NCBI GenBank assembly: GCA_913058405.1
Contig: CAJXRC010000009.1
Coordinates: 1 to 50,523, forward strand
Length of the DNA: 50,523 nt
Reading direction: 5' to 3'
DNA from: an uncultured Colwellia sp.
GTDB lineage: Bacteria; Pseudomonadota; Gammaproteobacteria; Enterobacterales; Alteromonadaceae
A program made the position numbers and the translations under genes. Under the pieces are notes generated by a model. The model was not told the origin of the DNA, ran no database searches, and saw only the letters and a list, made by a program, of their open reading frames with translations. This document shows, in pieces, positions 25,603 through 34,366 of this stretch. Numbering within the stretch: position 1 is the first letter of the stretch; the number at the start of each line of letters is the position of its first letter.

Positions 25603-28257
25603 ATGCACATTAGCAAGATGAAGAAAATAAAGTGGGCGTTTACCATTGCCGCTAGTTTATCTTTACTCGGTTGTGAAAAATATCCTGAGCCAGCAGTTGA
25701 TACGGGGGAGAAAATTAACTTACAGGCAATTTATTCTGTTACCCAAAATGATATAGACAAAATAGCCCAGAATTTAGAAGTTAATTATCGTGTAGTTACC
25801 AATATTCCTACGGATAAATGTGACAGTAAAATTGCTGATGGTGCTTGCTTTGAGGTGGAGTTAAGTTTTACGGCGAAACAAGCGATTGCAGCTAAAGATT
25901 GGACTATACATTTCAGCCAAATTTCGCCTATTCAGTCTTTTGAAAGTGAAGATTTTACCGTAAAACATTTAAACGGTGATTTGCATGTTATTAGTTTAAA
26001 GGACAACTATTCTGGTTTTTCTGCAGCAGAAACCAAAAAGATAATGTTCCGTGCTATGTTTTGGTCACTAAGTGAGACAGATGCTTTACCTAACTATATT
26101 GTTAGTGCTCCGGGCTTAGATGCTCGTGTGATTGAAAGTACAGTACCCTATATTGATAAAGACACAGGGCTGGAAATACTACCCTATGTTGAACCTTTTA
26201 CCGATGAAAAAACGCAATTTAAGCGCACAGCCACAGACAAGACCCAATGGTTAACCAGTGAAAAACTCTATCAACGTAATTCTGCACTGGTAGAAGATAA
26301 GTTAGCCGTTATTCAAGCAATTATTCCAACACCTAAGTCGGTTACTCTTGATATCAATGATGGCTTTGCCGATATAAGTAAAGGCATTGCAATCTCTTTA
26401 GGTAATGTGAAACACCATGATGTGGATGCCGCTATCGCACGTTTAGGCACTTTAGGAGTTAACCAGAACTCTGAAGGTTTACCGCTTCATTTAAGTATTG
26501 TAAGTGATAAAGATAAGGTTATCGGCAGTTATAGCTTAACGGTAACCGAAACAAAAATTGCCATTGTGGGTGTTGATGGCAATGGTGTCTTCAATGGCTT
26601 GCAATCATTAGCAAGCTTGGTAATGGTTGGTGAATCACGTATCCCTATGATTGTGGTTGCTGATGAACCGCACTTTGCCTTTCGTGGCATGTTAGTGGAT
26701 GTTGCTCGAAACTTTCATTCGAAAGAATTTATCCTAAAACTGCTTGATCAAATGGCAGCATATAAGTTGAATAAATTGCACTTACATCTTGGTGATGACG
26801 AAGGATGGCGTTTAGAGATCCCGAGTTTGCCCGAATTAACTGATATTGGTGCAAAGCGCTGTTTTGATGTGACAGAAGAAAACTGTTTAATCTCTCAGTT
26901 AGGCGCAGGTGTTGATGAAAATTCATCGGTTAGCGGTTATTACAGTGTTAGCGATTATCATGAAATTTTACAAGCGGCCACTGCTCGCCATATTCAAGTG
27001 ATCCCATCACTTGATATGCCAGGTCACTCTCGTGCATCAATTAAAGCGATGACGGCCCGTTACAAAAAATTCATGGCCTTAGAAGATGAAGCAAAAGCTA
27101 AACAGTTCTTACTCGAAGATTTTGAAGATAAAACGCAGTATTCCTCGGTGCAGTTTTATAGTGATAACACCATTAATGCCTGCTTAGAGTCTTCTTATGA
27201 CTTTGTTATTGAAGTCATGACTCAAGTGAAGAAAATTCATGCTGATGCCGGCCAACCGCTGACTCGCTATCATATAGGCGCAGACGAAACCGCGGGTGCT
27301 TGGCTAGAATCTCCAGCATGTAAAACGTTTGTCGCGAATAATGACCAAGGCGTGACAAAAATGAGTGAGCTTGGCGCTTATTTCATTGAACGTGTGGCCG
27401 GCATTTTATCTGATCTTGATATTGAAACAGCGGGTTGGAGCGATGGCATGGAGCATACTCGTGTTGACAATATGCCAGCTATTGTTCAAGCCAATGCTTG
27501 GGATACACTAGCGTGGGCAGGACACGAAAAGGTTCATCGATTAGCAAACAGAGATTGGCAAGTTGTAATTTCTAGCCCTGATGTTTTATATTTTGATTTC
27601 CCACATGAAGCTGACCCAAAAGAGCATGGCTATTACTGGGCATCGCGTCATACCAATACTGAAAAAGTATTCCAATTTATGCCTGATAACTTACCTGTTC
27701 ATGCTGAATTTTGGTTAGATAGAGAAGACAACGCCTATGTTGCCGATGATACAAAATCAGCCCTAGCACAGGGGAATAAATTCCTAGGTATTCAGGGGCA
27801 ATTATGGAGTGAAAATGTCCGCACGGATGATATGGTTGAGCATAAGATCTTTCCACGTTTATTAGCCCTTGCGGAGCGTGCGTGGCACCTTGCTGATTGG
27901 GCAGTGCCTTATAATTATCAGGGGGCAAAATATTCACAACAAAGTAATACCTTTACTCCGAAGTCAAAGGTTATGCGTGATAACCAATGGGCATTATTTG
28001 CCAATACTTTAGGGCAAAAAGAGTTTACTAAACTTGAGCTTGCACAAATAGATTATCGTTTACCTACGGTAGGTGCCGTTATTCAAGCGGGTAAGTTGCA
28101 CGCCAACATTGCTTTCCCAGGTCTTACTATAGAATATCAAGTGAATGGTGGAAACTGGCTTACTTATCAAGCTCCTGTTGCTGTTTCAGGTGAAGTAAGC
28201 CTGAGAAGTAGAAGCACTAACGGTTTAAGAGCGAGCCGTATTACGAAAATAAAGTAA
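25603..28257 (+). CDS. beta-N-acetylhexosaminidase, GH20 lipoprotein
   Basis: An 884-residue glycoside hydrolase that should release GlcNAc from chitobiose and longer chitin oligosaccharides. An N-terminal lipobox (SLLGC, cysteine near residue 24) marks it as a lipoprotein, so it is membrane-anchored in the envelope. Domains in order: CHB_HEX-like carbohydrate-binding domain (about 35-195), GH20 domain 2 (about 235-360), catalytic barrel (from HFAFRGMLVDVARNFHSK near 360) with the catalytic pair D561-E562 in IGADETAGAW, and a C-terminal beta domain. The start has AAAGG ten bases upstream. Expression is probably NagR-controlled through the box at 25510. Confidence 0.94.
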   Translation: MHISKMKKIKWAFTIAASLSLLGCEKYPEPAVDTGEKINLQAIYSVTQNDIDKIAQNLEVNYRVVTNIPTDKCDSKIADGACFEVELSFTAKQAIAAKDWTIHFSQISPIQSFESEDFTVKHLNGDLHVISLKDNYSGFSAAETKKIMFRAMFWSLSETDALPNYIVSAPGLDARVIESTVPYIDKDTGLEILPYVEPFTDEKTQFKRTATDKTQWLTSEKLYQRNSALVEDKLAVIQAIIPTPKSVTLDINDGFADISKGIAISLGNVKHHDVDAAIARLGTLGVNQNSEGLPLHLSIVSDKDKVIGSYSLTVTETKIAIVGVDGNGVFNGLQSLASLVMVGESRIPMIVVADEPHFAFRGMLVDVARNFHSKEFILKLLDQMAAYKLNKLHLHLGDDEGWRLEIPSLPELTDIGAKRCFDVTEENCLISQLGAGVDENSSVSGYYSVSDYHEILQAATARHIQVIPSLDMPGHSRASIKAMTARYKKFMALEDEAKAKQFLLEDFEDKTQYSSVQFYSDNTINACLESSYDFVIEVMTQVKKIHADAGQPLTRYHIGADETAGAWLESPACKTFVANNDQGVTKMSELGAYFIERVAGILSDLDIETAGWSDGMEHTRVDNMPAIVQANAWDTLAWAGHEKVHRLANRDWQVVISSPDVLYFDFPHEADPKEHGYYWASRHTNTEKVFQFMPDNLPVHAEFWLDREDNAYVADDTKSALAQGNKFLGIQGQLWSENVRTDDMVEHKIFPRLLALAERAWHLADWAVPYNYQGAKYSQQSNTFTPKSKVMRDNQWALFANTLGQKEFTKLELAQIDYRLPTVGAVIQAGKLHANIAFPGLTIEYQVNGGNWLTYQAPVAVSGEVSLRSRSTNGLRASRITKIK

Positions 28258-28360
28258 AAGGATAAAAATTAACTAACAGATATATCGATTTTTATCAGTT
28301 AGTTAATTTACATTAGGTAACATTTTTTAAAAAAGTTGTAACTTTATTTAAAAAAACAAA

Positions 28361-28397
28361 TGACAACGCTGTCATTTCTAGCTAAGATGAAAAAAAC
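28361..28397 (+). promoter_or_regulatory. NagR operator and promoter of nagK
   Basis: TGACAACGCTGTCA (28361-28374), one base off the perfect palindrome. ATGACA, a 17-base spacer and TAAGAT give a promoter of the same layout as at the other NagR sites, 55 bases from the nagK start. Confidence 0.78.
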
Positions 28398-28428
28398 GAA
28401 AAGTTAGAGCAGTTAACACGGGGCCAGT

Positions 28429-29325
28429 ATGCTGACAAGTAGTAACAAAGACAATAAATTATTTTTAGGTATTGATGGTGGTGGTAGTAAGTGTAAAGCC
28501 ATTATTATGAATAAAGATAATGAAATACTTGGCACAGGCATTTCAGGTCCAGGCAATCCGTTACATGGTTTTGAACAAGCAACCAATTCAATTACAGAAT
28601 CGGCAAAGTTAGCGCTTGAAGATGCGGGTCTTGCAAATATTGAATTAAATGAATTAGTAGCTGGTGTAGGATTAGCGGGCGTTAATATTCCTGTGTTGTT
28701 CGATAAGATGGCTTCGTGGCAGCATCCTTTTAAACAGATGCATTTGGCGACTGATTTATTAATTGCTTGTTTAGGTGCTCATGATGGCAAAGATGGTGCT
28801 GTTATTATCAGTGGGACGGGGTCATGTGGCTTTACCTGCGTTGATGAACAACACACTATTGTTGGCGCTCATGGTTTCCCTCACGGTGATAAAGGCAGTG
28901 GTGCTTGGTTTGGCCTACAAGGGGTTAAACAGGTTTTATTATCACTTGATGGCTTAGTACAGCCTACGTCGATGTCAGCAGTACTTTTGAATAAACTTAA
29001 TTGTAAAGATGATACCGATCTGGTTGAAGCGGTTGCTAGCCAAAAAGCAACTTTCTATGCACAGCAAGCAAACCTAGTATTTGATGCGGCAGAGGCTGGC
29101 GATATAGTTGCTTTAGCCATTGTTACTGAAGGGGCAGAGTATATTAATAACATTGCCCGAACGTTGACAGTACAAAATCCACCGCGTATGTCTATGCTTG
29201 GTGGTCTAACACCAAGACTCAAATGTTGGCTGGCAGATGAAATAAAAGATATGTTAGCAACGCCAATAAATGCGCCTGAAGTGGGCTCGGTAATTTTCGC
29301 AAGGCAGCAACAGGCTAAGCAGTAA
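28429..29325 (+). CDS. nagK: N-acetylglucosamine kinase, BadF/BadG ATPase family
   Basis: A 298-residue ASKHA-fold kinase that would phosphorylate incoming GlcNAc to GlcNAc-6-phosphate. The phosphate-1 motif LGIDGGGSKCKAI is at about 13-25; later ATDLLIACLGAH, the phosphate-2 region IISGTGSCGF and the sugar-site GDKGSGAWFGLQG. This BcrAD/BadFG type is the kinase found in the Shewanella GlcNAc pathway, which uses permease plus kinase instead of a phosphotransferase system. It is followed by nagA (108 bases) and nagP in the same direction. The stop codon lies in a 12-base tandem repeat, AGTAAGCTTAGT twice (29321-29344). Confidence 0.88.
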   Translation: MLTSSNKDNKLFLGIDGGGSKCKAIIMNKDNEILGTGISGPGNPLHGFEQATNSITESAKLALEDAGLANIELNELVAGVGLAGVNIPVLFDKMASWQHPFKQMHLATDLLIACLGAHDGKDGAVIISGTGSCGFTCVDEQHTIVGAHGFPHGDKGSGAWFGLQGVKQVLLSLDGLVQPTSMSAVLLNKLNCKDDTDLVEAVASQKATFYAQQANLVFDAAEAGDIVALAIVTEGAEYINNIARTLTVQNPPRMSMLGGLTPRLKCWLADEIKDMLATPINAPEVGSVIFARQQQAKQ

Positions 29326-29433
29326 GCTTAGTAGTAAGCTTAGTAGTGACTTTACAATATCAAATGAATTAATAAATGACTTCACTTGGTATAATATCGC
29401 GCACTCAATGAACTTGATAACCTAGGACAACTC

Positions 29434-30564
29434 ATGACACAAAAACGCTTTCATGCTAAACAACTTTTTGATGGGCAAGCTTTTCTTGATGATCAAGTGT
29501 TGACTATAGTTGACGGTCAAATTATGGCTATTGATCAAGATATTAGTAATAGTGATATTACTGTTAATGGTTTAGTGGCTCCTGGTTTTATTGATTTGCA
29601 AGTTAACGGTGGTGGTGGTGCATTATTCAATGATTCGCCGTCGGTTGATAACTTAAAAACTATCATGTCGGCTCATGCTAAATTTGGCACCACAGCGATG
29701 ATGCCAACCTTAATTACCGATAAAATTGAAATAATGCAGCAAGCTGCAGAGGCTATTTCTCAAGCAATATCAGAAGGTGTCCCTGGTATCGTTGGTATTC
29801 ATTTTGAAGGTCCGCACTTATCTATTGATAAAAAAGGCACCCATTGTGCCGACTATATTCGACCTATTTCTGATGCTGAATGGCAGGTGCTATCCCGCCA
29901 AGACCTTGGCCAAATCATAGTAACGCTTGCACCGGAAACCGTTAGTTCTGAAGATGTTAGCCGTATGGTTAAGTTAGGCATCAACGTTTGCCTGGGTCAT
30001 ACGAATGCAGATTATAAAACGACTCAACAGGCTATTGATGCAGGCGCGAGTGGTTTTACCCATTTATTTAATGCTATGTCACCATTACAAGGTCGTGAGC
30101 CAGGTGTCGTTGGCGCGGCGCTGTTAAATAACCATACTAGTTGCGGTTTAATTGTTGATGGTTTTCATGTGGATTACGCCAGTTGTAAATTAGCAATTCA
30201 AGCTAAACCTCAAGGCAAAGTATTTTTAGTCACAGATGCAATGCCACCTGTTGGCACCGATCAAACTCAATTCGCTTTATACGACCGTACTGTCTATGTC
30301 GATAACGGTAAGCTTACTTCAACGACGGGAGAACTAGCTGGTTCTTCTTTAGATATGGCAAGTGCAGTGAAAAATACGCACCAAAAATTAGGCATTGAGT
30401 TAGGTGAAGCAATTCGTATGGCTAGTGTATATCCAGCACAATACTTATATCAAAATAAAACCGTTATACGTGGTGAACTCATACCGGGTAAACAAGCAGA
30501 TATGGTGGTATTGAATGATGATTTATCAGTTCAAGAAACCTGGGTTGCAGGTGAAAAAATTTAG
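29434..30564 (+). CDS. nagA: N-acetylglucosamine-6-phosphate deacetylase
   Basis: A 376-residue amidohydrolase that removes acetate from GlcNAc-6-phosphate to give glucosamine-6-phosphate for NagB. The metal and active-site positions are present: glutamate in HFEGPHL (about 129), histidine in CLGHTNADY, histidine in FTHLFNAMSPLQGR, and aspartate in LVTDAMPPVG. Length matches E. coli NagA (382). The upstream gap has a TATAAT at 29390-29395 but no NagR palindrome, so it is probably transcribed mostly from the nagK promoter. Ribosome binding site AGGACA. Confidence 0.96.
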   Translation: MTQKRFHAKQLFDGQAFLDDQVLTIVDGQIMAIDQDISNSDITVNGLVAPGFIDLQVNGGGGALFNDSPSVDNLKTIMSAHAKFGTTAMMPTLITDKIEIMQQAAEAISQAISEGVPGIVGIHFEGPHLSIDKKGTHCADYIRPISDAEWQVLSRQDLGQIIVTLAPETVSSEDVSRMVKLGINVCLGHTNADYKTTQQAIDAGASGFTHLFNAMSPLQGREPGVVGAALLNNHTSCGLIVDGFHVDYASCKLAIQAKPQGKVFLVTDAMPPVGTDQTQFALYDRTVYVDNGKLTSTTGELAGSSLDMASAVKNTHQKLGIELGEAIRMASVYPAQYLYQNKTVIRGELIPGKQADMVVLNDDLSVQETWVAGEKI

Positions 30565-30664
30565 TTTATTAGCGGTTGTTCTTTCTATTAAAACTAGACC
30601 GTGAAAACCAGCAGTTACTAATTCAATTCAAATAATAATTATAATGCAAGTTAACGAGGAAGTT

Positions 30665-31969
30665 ATGGAAATGTCTTTAACACAAGAGAAAAAGCAGAGT
30701 AATGCTGTGCCTATGGTGATTGTTGCCGGGCTATTTTTTATCCTAGGTTTTGCTACCTGGTTAAACGGTTCCTTAATGCCTTACTTGCAACAAATTTTAC
30801 AATTAACACCATTTCAGGCATCGCTAATATTATTTTCTTTTTATATTGCCGTCACTTTCACTGCGTTACCTTCTGCGGCTATTATTCGTAAAGTAGGTTA
30901 TAAGAATGGTATGGCATTAGGTATGGGGACCATGATGCTTGCTGGGTTACTTTTTATTCCGGCAGCTAAAACTCAAATATTTCCCTTATTTTTATTAGCT
31001 CAGTTAGTTATGGGTACAGGACAAACCTTGCTACAAACAGCTGTTAACCCGTATGTAGTACGTATCGGCCCTGAAGAATCAGCAGCAGCACGTATCTCTA
31101 TTATGGGTATTTTGAATAAAGGCGCGGGTGTTGTCGCTCCTATCGTTTTTACGGCATTAATCTTAAGTGGCTTTAGCGATACTGTCGGTACTGAATTAAG
31201 CCAAGTTCAAATTGACGCAATGGCTGATAAATTAATTTTACCTTATTTAGGTATGGCTTTGTTTATTGGTATTTTAGGTTTTGCAGTGAAAAAGTCTCCT
31301 TTACCCGAGCTAGCAAGTGAAGAAGAAGAGGGCGAAAATAAAGGTCATTTGAAAGAAGCCCTTGCTCACCCTAATTTAGCGTTAGGTGTTGTAGCATTGT
31401 TTTTATATGTTGCGGTAGAAGTTATTGCAGGAGATACCATTGGCGCTTTCGCTCTTGCGCTAGGCGTTGAAAATTATAGCGTCATGACCTCATATACTAT
31501 GGGCTGTATGGTACTAGGGTATATTCTAGGAATATTACTTATCCCGCGTTTTATCTCACAACAGAAAGCTTTGATGGTTTCAGCTGTTTTAGGTTTGGCA
31601 CTTACCCTAGGTGTCGTCCTTGGGGATAACAACTCTTTTGTGATTGCTAACTCGTTATCCTTTATTCTTGGAGATGCGCAATTGCCTGATACGTTAATAT
31701 TGATAGCTTTCCTAGGTCTTGCTAACGCAATTGTCTGGCCAGCTGTTTTCCCATTAGCGCTTTCAGGCATGGGTAAATTAACGAGTGTCGGCTCTGCTTT
31801 GTTAGTTATGGGGATTTCAGGTGGTGCTTTTGGTCCATTATTTTGGAGTATCGCTAGTGGTACTAGCGGGCAGGCAATAGATCTTCAAAGTGGATATATT
31901 GTCATGTTGCCATGTTATTTATTTATTTTATTCTACGCAGTAAAAGGCTGTAAAATGAAGTCGTGGTAG
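30665..31969 (+). CDS. nagP: GlcNAc permease, major facilitator family
   Basis: A 434-residue inner-membrane transporter with about twelve membrane segments, of the FucP/GluP sugar-proton symporter group. Recognisable blocks: ILGFATWLNGSLMPYLQ near the start, the conserved VMGTGQTLLQTAVNPYV, and the C-terminal SVGSALLVMGISGGAFGP. Position after nagK and nagA identifies it as the NagP type described in Shewanella. ATG 30665 is chosen over ATG 30644 because it has the ribosome binding site GAGGAAG. It completes a non-PTS route: NagP uptake, NagK phosphorylation, NagA deacetylation. Confidence 0.9.
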   Translation: MEMSLTQEKKQSNAVPMVIVAGLFFILGFATWLNGSLMPYLQQILQLTPFQASLILFSFYIAVTFTALPSAAIIRKVGYKNGMALGMGTMMLAGLLFIPAAKTQIFPLFLLAQLVMGTGQTLLQTAVNPYVVRIGPEESAAARISIMGILNKGAGVVAPIVFTALILSGFSDTVGTELSQVQIDAMADKLILPYLGMALFIGILGFAVKKSPLPELASEEEEGENKGHLKEALAHPNLALGVVALFLYVAVEVIAGDTIGAFALALGVENYSVMTSYTMGCMVLGYILGILLIPRFISQQKALMVSAVLGLALTLGVVLGDNNSFVIANSLSFILGDAQLPDTLILIAFLGLANAIVWPAVFPLALSGMGKLTSVGSALLVMGISGGAFGPLFWSIASGTSGQAIDLQSGYIVMLPCYLFILFYAVKGCKMKSW

Positions 31970-32004
31970 TAAATTAAACAAACAGCTATTTAAACACTGT
32001 AAAG

Positions 32005-32053
32005 AAAACCTTAAGACGGATTTATTTTATATATTTCGGATTAAGGTTTTTTT
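32005..32053 (+). terminator. terminator of the nagK-nagA-nagP unit
   Basis: AAAACCTTAA (32005-32014) pairs with TTAAGGTTTT (32041-32050), followed by more T residues. The loop is long (26 bases). Confidence 0.65.
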
Positions 32054-32155
32054 ATAGTCTAAATTCAATGCTTTAAAGTTTATTAAAGCGTGTGGAAACC
32101 TCTGAGAAATCGACGTTTAAAACGCATTTTCTGATTTTTGTTAGTATTGACCTAC

Positions 32156-32199
32156 TGGTTTAACCATATTAGTATGATCTTACTGGTTAAGGTCTGACC
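32156..32199 (+). promoter_or_regulatory. two GntR/FadR-like palindromes upstream of the 71-residue gene
   Basis: TGGTTTAACCA (32156-32166) and GGTCTGACC (32191-32199) are short palindromes that resemble operator cores of FadR-type GntR regulators. Spacing is about 35 bases. This is a visual match only; the rest of 32054-32276 shows nothing else. Confidence 0.3.
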
Positions 32200-32276
32200 T
32201 CTTTTATCTAAATGGAATTGAAGGTAGTTATCAACTTAAGCAGAGTGATAAATAATACATTAAAAAGGATTTAATT

Positions 32277-32492
32277 ATGTGTGAAGCCAAAAGGAAAGTA
32301 ACGGTCATCTATTGTTGTGACAAAGATTTAAGCATGTACCGTAAAACGCAAAGTTTTAAGTTAAATGCCTATGGAGATATGATCATTCCACAGGATTTCA
32401 AACGTGGTAAAACCATAGTGGCAGTTTGTGAAGGCGAAATAGATGTCATCAATAGCGTTGGTGATAAGCTTGTGAAAGAGTACTGGCATTAA
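32277..32492 (+). CDS. small conserved-looking protein of 71 residues
   Basis: A small soluble protein (MCEAKRKVTVIYCCDKDL at the start) with no signal peptide or membrane segment; paired cysteines at 13-14. The ribosome binding site AAGGA is well spaced, and a strong terminator follows, so it is a real transcription unit. It resembles a short family known from Colwellia and Shewanella (I believe TIGR02922), whose function is not known. It is convergent with the ccmABCDE operon and separated from it by a large palindromic repeat. Confidence 0.7.
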   Translation: MCEAKRKVTVIYCCDKDLSMYRKTQSFKLNAYGDMIIPQDFKRGKTIVAVCEGEIDVINSVGDKLVKEYWH

Positions 32493-32544
32493 TCGTACAT
32501 ATCAGAACCAATAATACAGAGCTTAAAAACGTTTTCAGCGTAAA

Positions 32545-32575
32545 TAAAAAAAGGTGACATAATGTCACCTTTTTT
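32545..32575. terminator. bidirectional-type terminator
   Basis: AAAAGGTGACAT pairs with the following ATGTCACCTTTT almost without loop, with A-run before and T-run after, so it could act on both strands. It follows the 71-residue gene. Confidence 0.85.
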
Positions 32576-32606
32576 GTGTCTAAATATAAAGAGCTTAGGG
32601 TTAATC

Positions 32607-32801
32607 AACCTGAGCTCGGCTTAACAAATGTTTCTCTAGCAGTTACTTTTCCTTACTTCTGCGTTAAATTTACTTGCAATAGGCTAGCTATTGACGCGAA
32701 ATTTGCCTTGAATTAAGAAAAACTATCAAGCTAGAGGTTAAATAAAATAATTTATATCGATATTTCAAACTGTTAAATATCTCTTAAACCGAGTTCAGGT
32801 T
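32607..32801. repeat. large imperfect palindromic repeat
   Basis: The core palindrome runs from CTCTAGC (32634) to GCTAGAG (32736), centred on CAATAGGCTAGCTATTG, with arms of about 48 bases that match with scattered mismatches. An outer inverted pair, ACCTGAGCTCGG (32608-32619) and CCGAGTTCAGGT (32789-32800), touches the ccmE stop codon. It is non-coding and of the type dispersed in Alteromonadales genomes. It fills the gap between the terminator at 32575 and ccmE. Confidence 0.75.
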
Positions 32802-33327
32802 AATTATCTTTGCTATTTAGCTGCTTATCACTGTAAGTTGCTTTGTCGTGTTTTTGACCTGCAGCTTCCGCTAATTCTGCCGGCATATAGTTTTCATCAT
32901 GCTTAGCAAGTACTTCACTGGCTTCAATACTTAAGCCCGTTGGTGGGTGTTCTGTCAACGTGCCATTAGCAACAATACCTTGTCCTTCACGAAATAGATC
33001 AGGCAAAATTCCTTCGTAATAAACTGTAATCATAGGGTCGTCATCATTAAAAACGATAGGCATGGCCATATCACTTAGTTTAAATGAGACCTTAAGGTTT
33101 TCCGGATCACGCTTTACTGAGCCGGGCACTACTAGGCCACCGATACGAATACGTTGACCAATACTTGGTTTTAAGCCCGTGTCTTTTTTACCTTGTGTGA
33201 TTTCAGAAGGCGTAAAAAATAAATCAATATTTTGACTTAAGGCATATAAAACAAGCCCTGAAACGACACCTATACCAATAAGGATAGAGCCTACAATAGC
33301 AAGACGTTTTTTACGGCGTGGATTCAT
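32800..33327 (-). CDS. ccmE: cytochrome c maturation haem chaperone CcmE
   Basis: A 175-residue periplasmic haem chaperone anchored by one N-terminal segment (about 9-30). Conserved block [12 protein letters not shown] (62-73), [14 protein letters not shown] (104-117), and the haem-binding histidine H143 in [10 protein letters not shown]. It takes haem from CcmABC and passes it to CcmF. The start codon overlaps the ccmD stop by one base. Last gene of the minus-strand ccmABCDE operon. Confidence 0.96.
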   Translation of the reverse strand: MNPRRKKRLAIVGSILIGIGVVSGLVLYALSQNIDLFFTPSEITQGKKDTGLKPSIGQRIRIGGLVVPGSVKRDPENLKVSFKLSDMAMPIVFNDDDPMITVYYEGILPDLFREGQGIVANGTLTEHPPTGLSIEASEVLAKHDENYMPAELAEAAGQKHDKATYSDKQLNSKDN

Positions 33328-33560
33328 TATTCAGTTACCTCGTTTAATGCTTTATTCTGTTGCTTACGTAGCGCTTTGGCTTGGCGAAGTTTATCTTCAC
33401 GTTGCTTGCGCTTTGCTATTTGTGTGATGATTTTCTGATGACCAGCTTTAGAGCTGATCAAGAGAAATGCAAGTATCAAAGCGGCAGTTCCAAAAGAAAG
33501 CCAGACATAAAAGCCATAACCGCCCATATTGATGAAATCGCTAAAACTATTAAATTGCAT
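33327..33560 (-). CDS. ccmD: cytochrome c maturation protein CcmD
   Basis: A 77-residue small membrane protein. The family pattern is clear: [23 protein letters not shown] at the start (one membrane segment about 13-36), then a basic cytoplasmic tail ([18 protein letters not shown]). It stabilises the CcmABC-CcmE complex during release of haem-loaded CcmE. It lies between ccmC (59 bases) and ccmE (one-base overlap). Confidence 0.92.
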   Translation of the reverse strand: MQFNSFSDFINMGGYGFYVWLSFGTAALILAFLLISSKAGHQKIITQIAKRKQREDKLRQAKALRKQQNKALNEVTE

Positions 33561-33619
33561 TGAGTGCTCTCCAACTACTGTGCTAATTTTATGTATTATT
33601 TACTGTCATTTACTGTCAT

Positions 33620-34366
33620 TTACTGACTTGTGTTGTTTTTAACTAGTTCTCGTACCCAGGGACGAATGCTATTGCGTGCTAGAATTTCATTACGAAAACG
33701 TAGACAAATAATCACGCCAACTAATAAAGAAAAACCGATAAAGCAAAAAATGAATGGCCATAACATATCAAGTGACATAGACGGCTTACCTAATTTACTG
33801 ACTGTTGAGCCTTGATGAAGGGTATTCCACCAATCAACAGAGTACTTAATAATCGGGATATTGATCACGCCGACAAGCGTTAAAATTCCGGCAGCTTTAC
33901 CCGCTAAGTTTTTATCTTCAAAAGCGTTATGTAAGGCAATGACGCCTAAGTATAAAAACAACAAAATAAGTTCAGATGTCAAACGGGCATCCCATATCCA
34001 CCACGTTCCCCACATTGGTTTACCCCAAGCAGCGCCAGTAATGAGTGCTATTGCAGTAAAACTTGCGCCAACAGGAGCCATAGCTGCCGCAGAGGCGTCA
34101 GCAAGTTTCAATTGCCATACTAAGCTGCTAAATGCAGCCACTGCCATGGCAAAATAAATTCCCATAGATAAAGACGCTGCTGGCACATGAATGTAGAAAA
34201 TACGAAAGCTGTGACCTTGTTGGTAATCGGCTGGGGCAAACAATAATGCCCATACCAAACCAATACTAAGAAAGATCGCTGCTAGGGCACTTAACCAAGG
34301 TAATAACTTATTAGTAAAGTGATAAGACACTTCTGGGTTTGCATAAGGGTGTAACCATTTCCACAT
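33620..34366 (-). CDS. ccmC: haem handling protein CcmC
   Basis: A 248-residue inner-membrane protein with six membrane segments that attaches haem to CcmE. The tryptophan-rich haem motif is present as WGTWWIWDARLTSE near residue 120, with histidines in the flanking loops (FYIHVPAASLSMG and WWNTLHQGSTVSK). Start and the ccmB stop share one base. Length is standard. Confidence 0.96.
   Translation of the reverse strand: MWKWLHPYANPEVSYHFTNKLLPWLSALAAIFLSIGLVWALLFAPADYQQGHSFRIFYIHVPAASLSMGIYFAMAVAAFSSLVWQLKLADASAAAMAPVGASFTAIALITGAAWGKPMWGTWWIWDARLTSELILLFLYLGVIALHNAFEDKNLAGKAAGILTLVGVINIPIIKYSVDWWNTLHQGSTVSKLGKPSMSLDMLWPFIFCFIGFSLLVGVIICLRFRNEILARNSIRPWVRELVKNNTSQ

Noticed and set aside
29321-29347. 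12-base tandem repeat as a possible regulatory or CRISPR-like array
   Set aside because: Only two units at the nagK stop codon with no spacers; most likely a slippage duplication.
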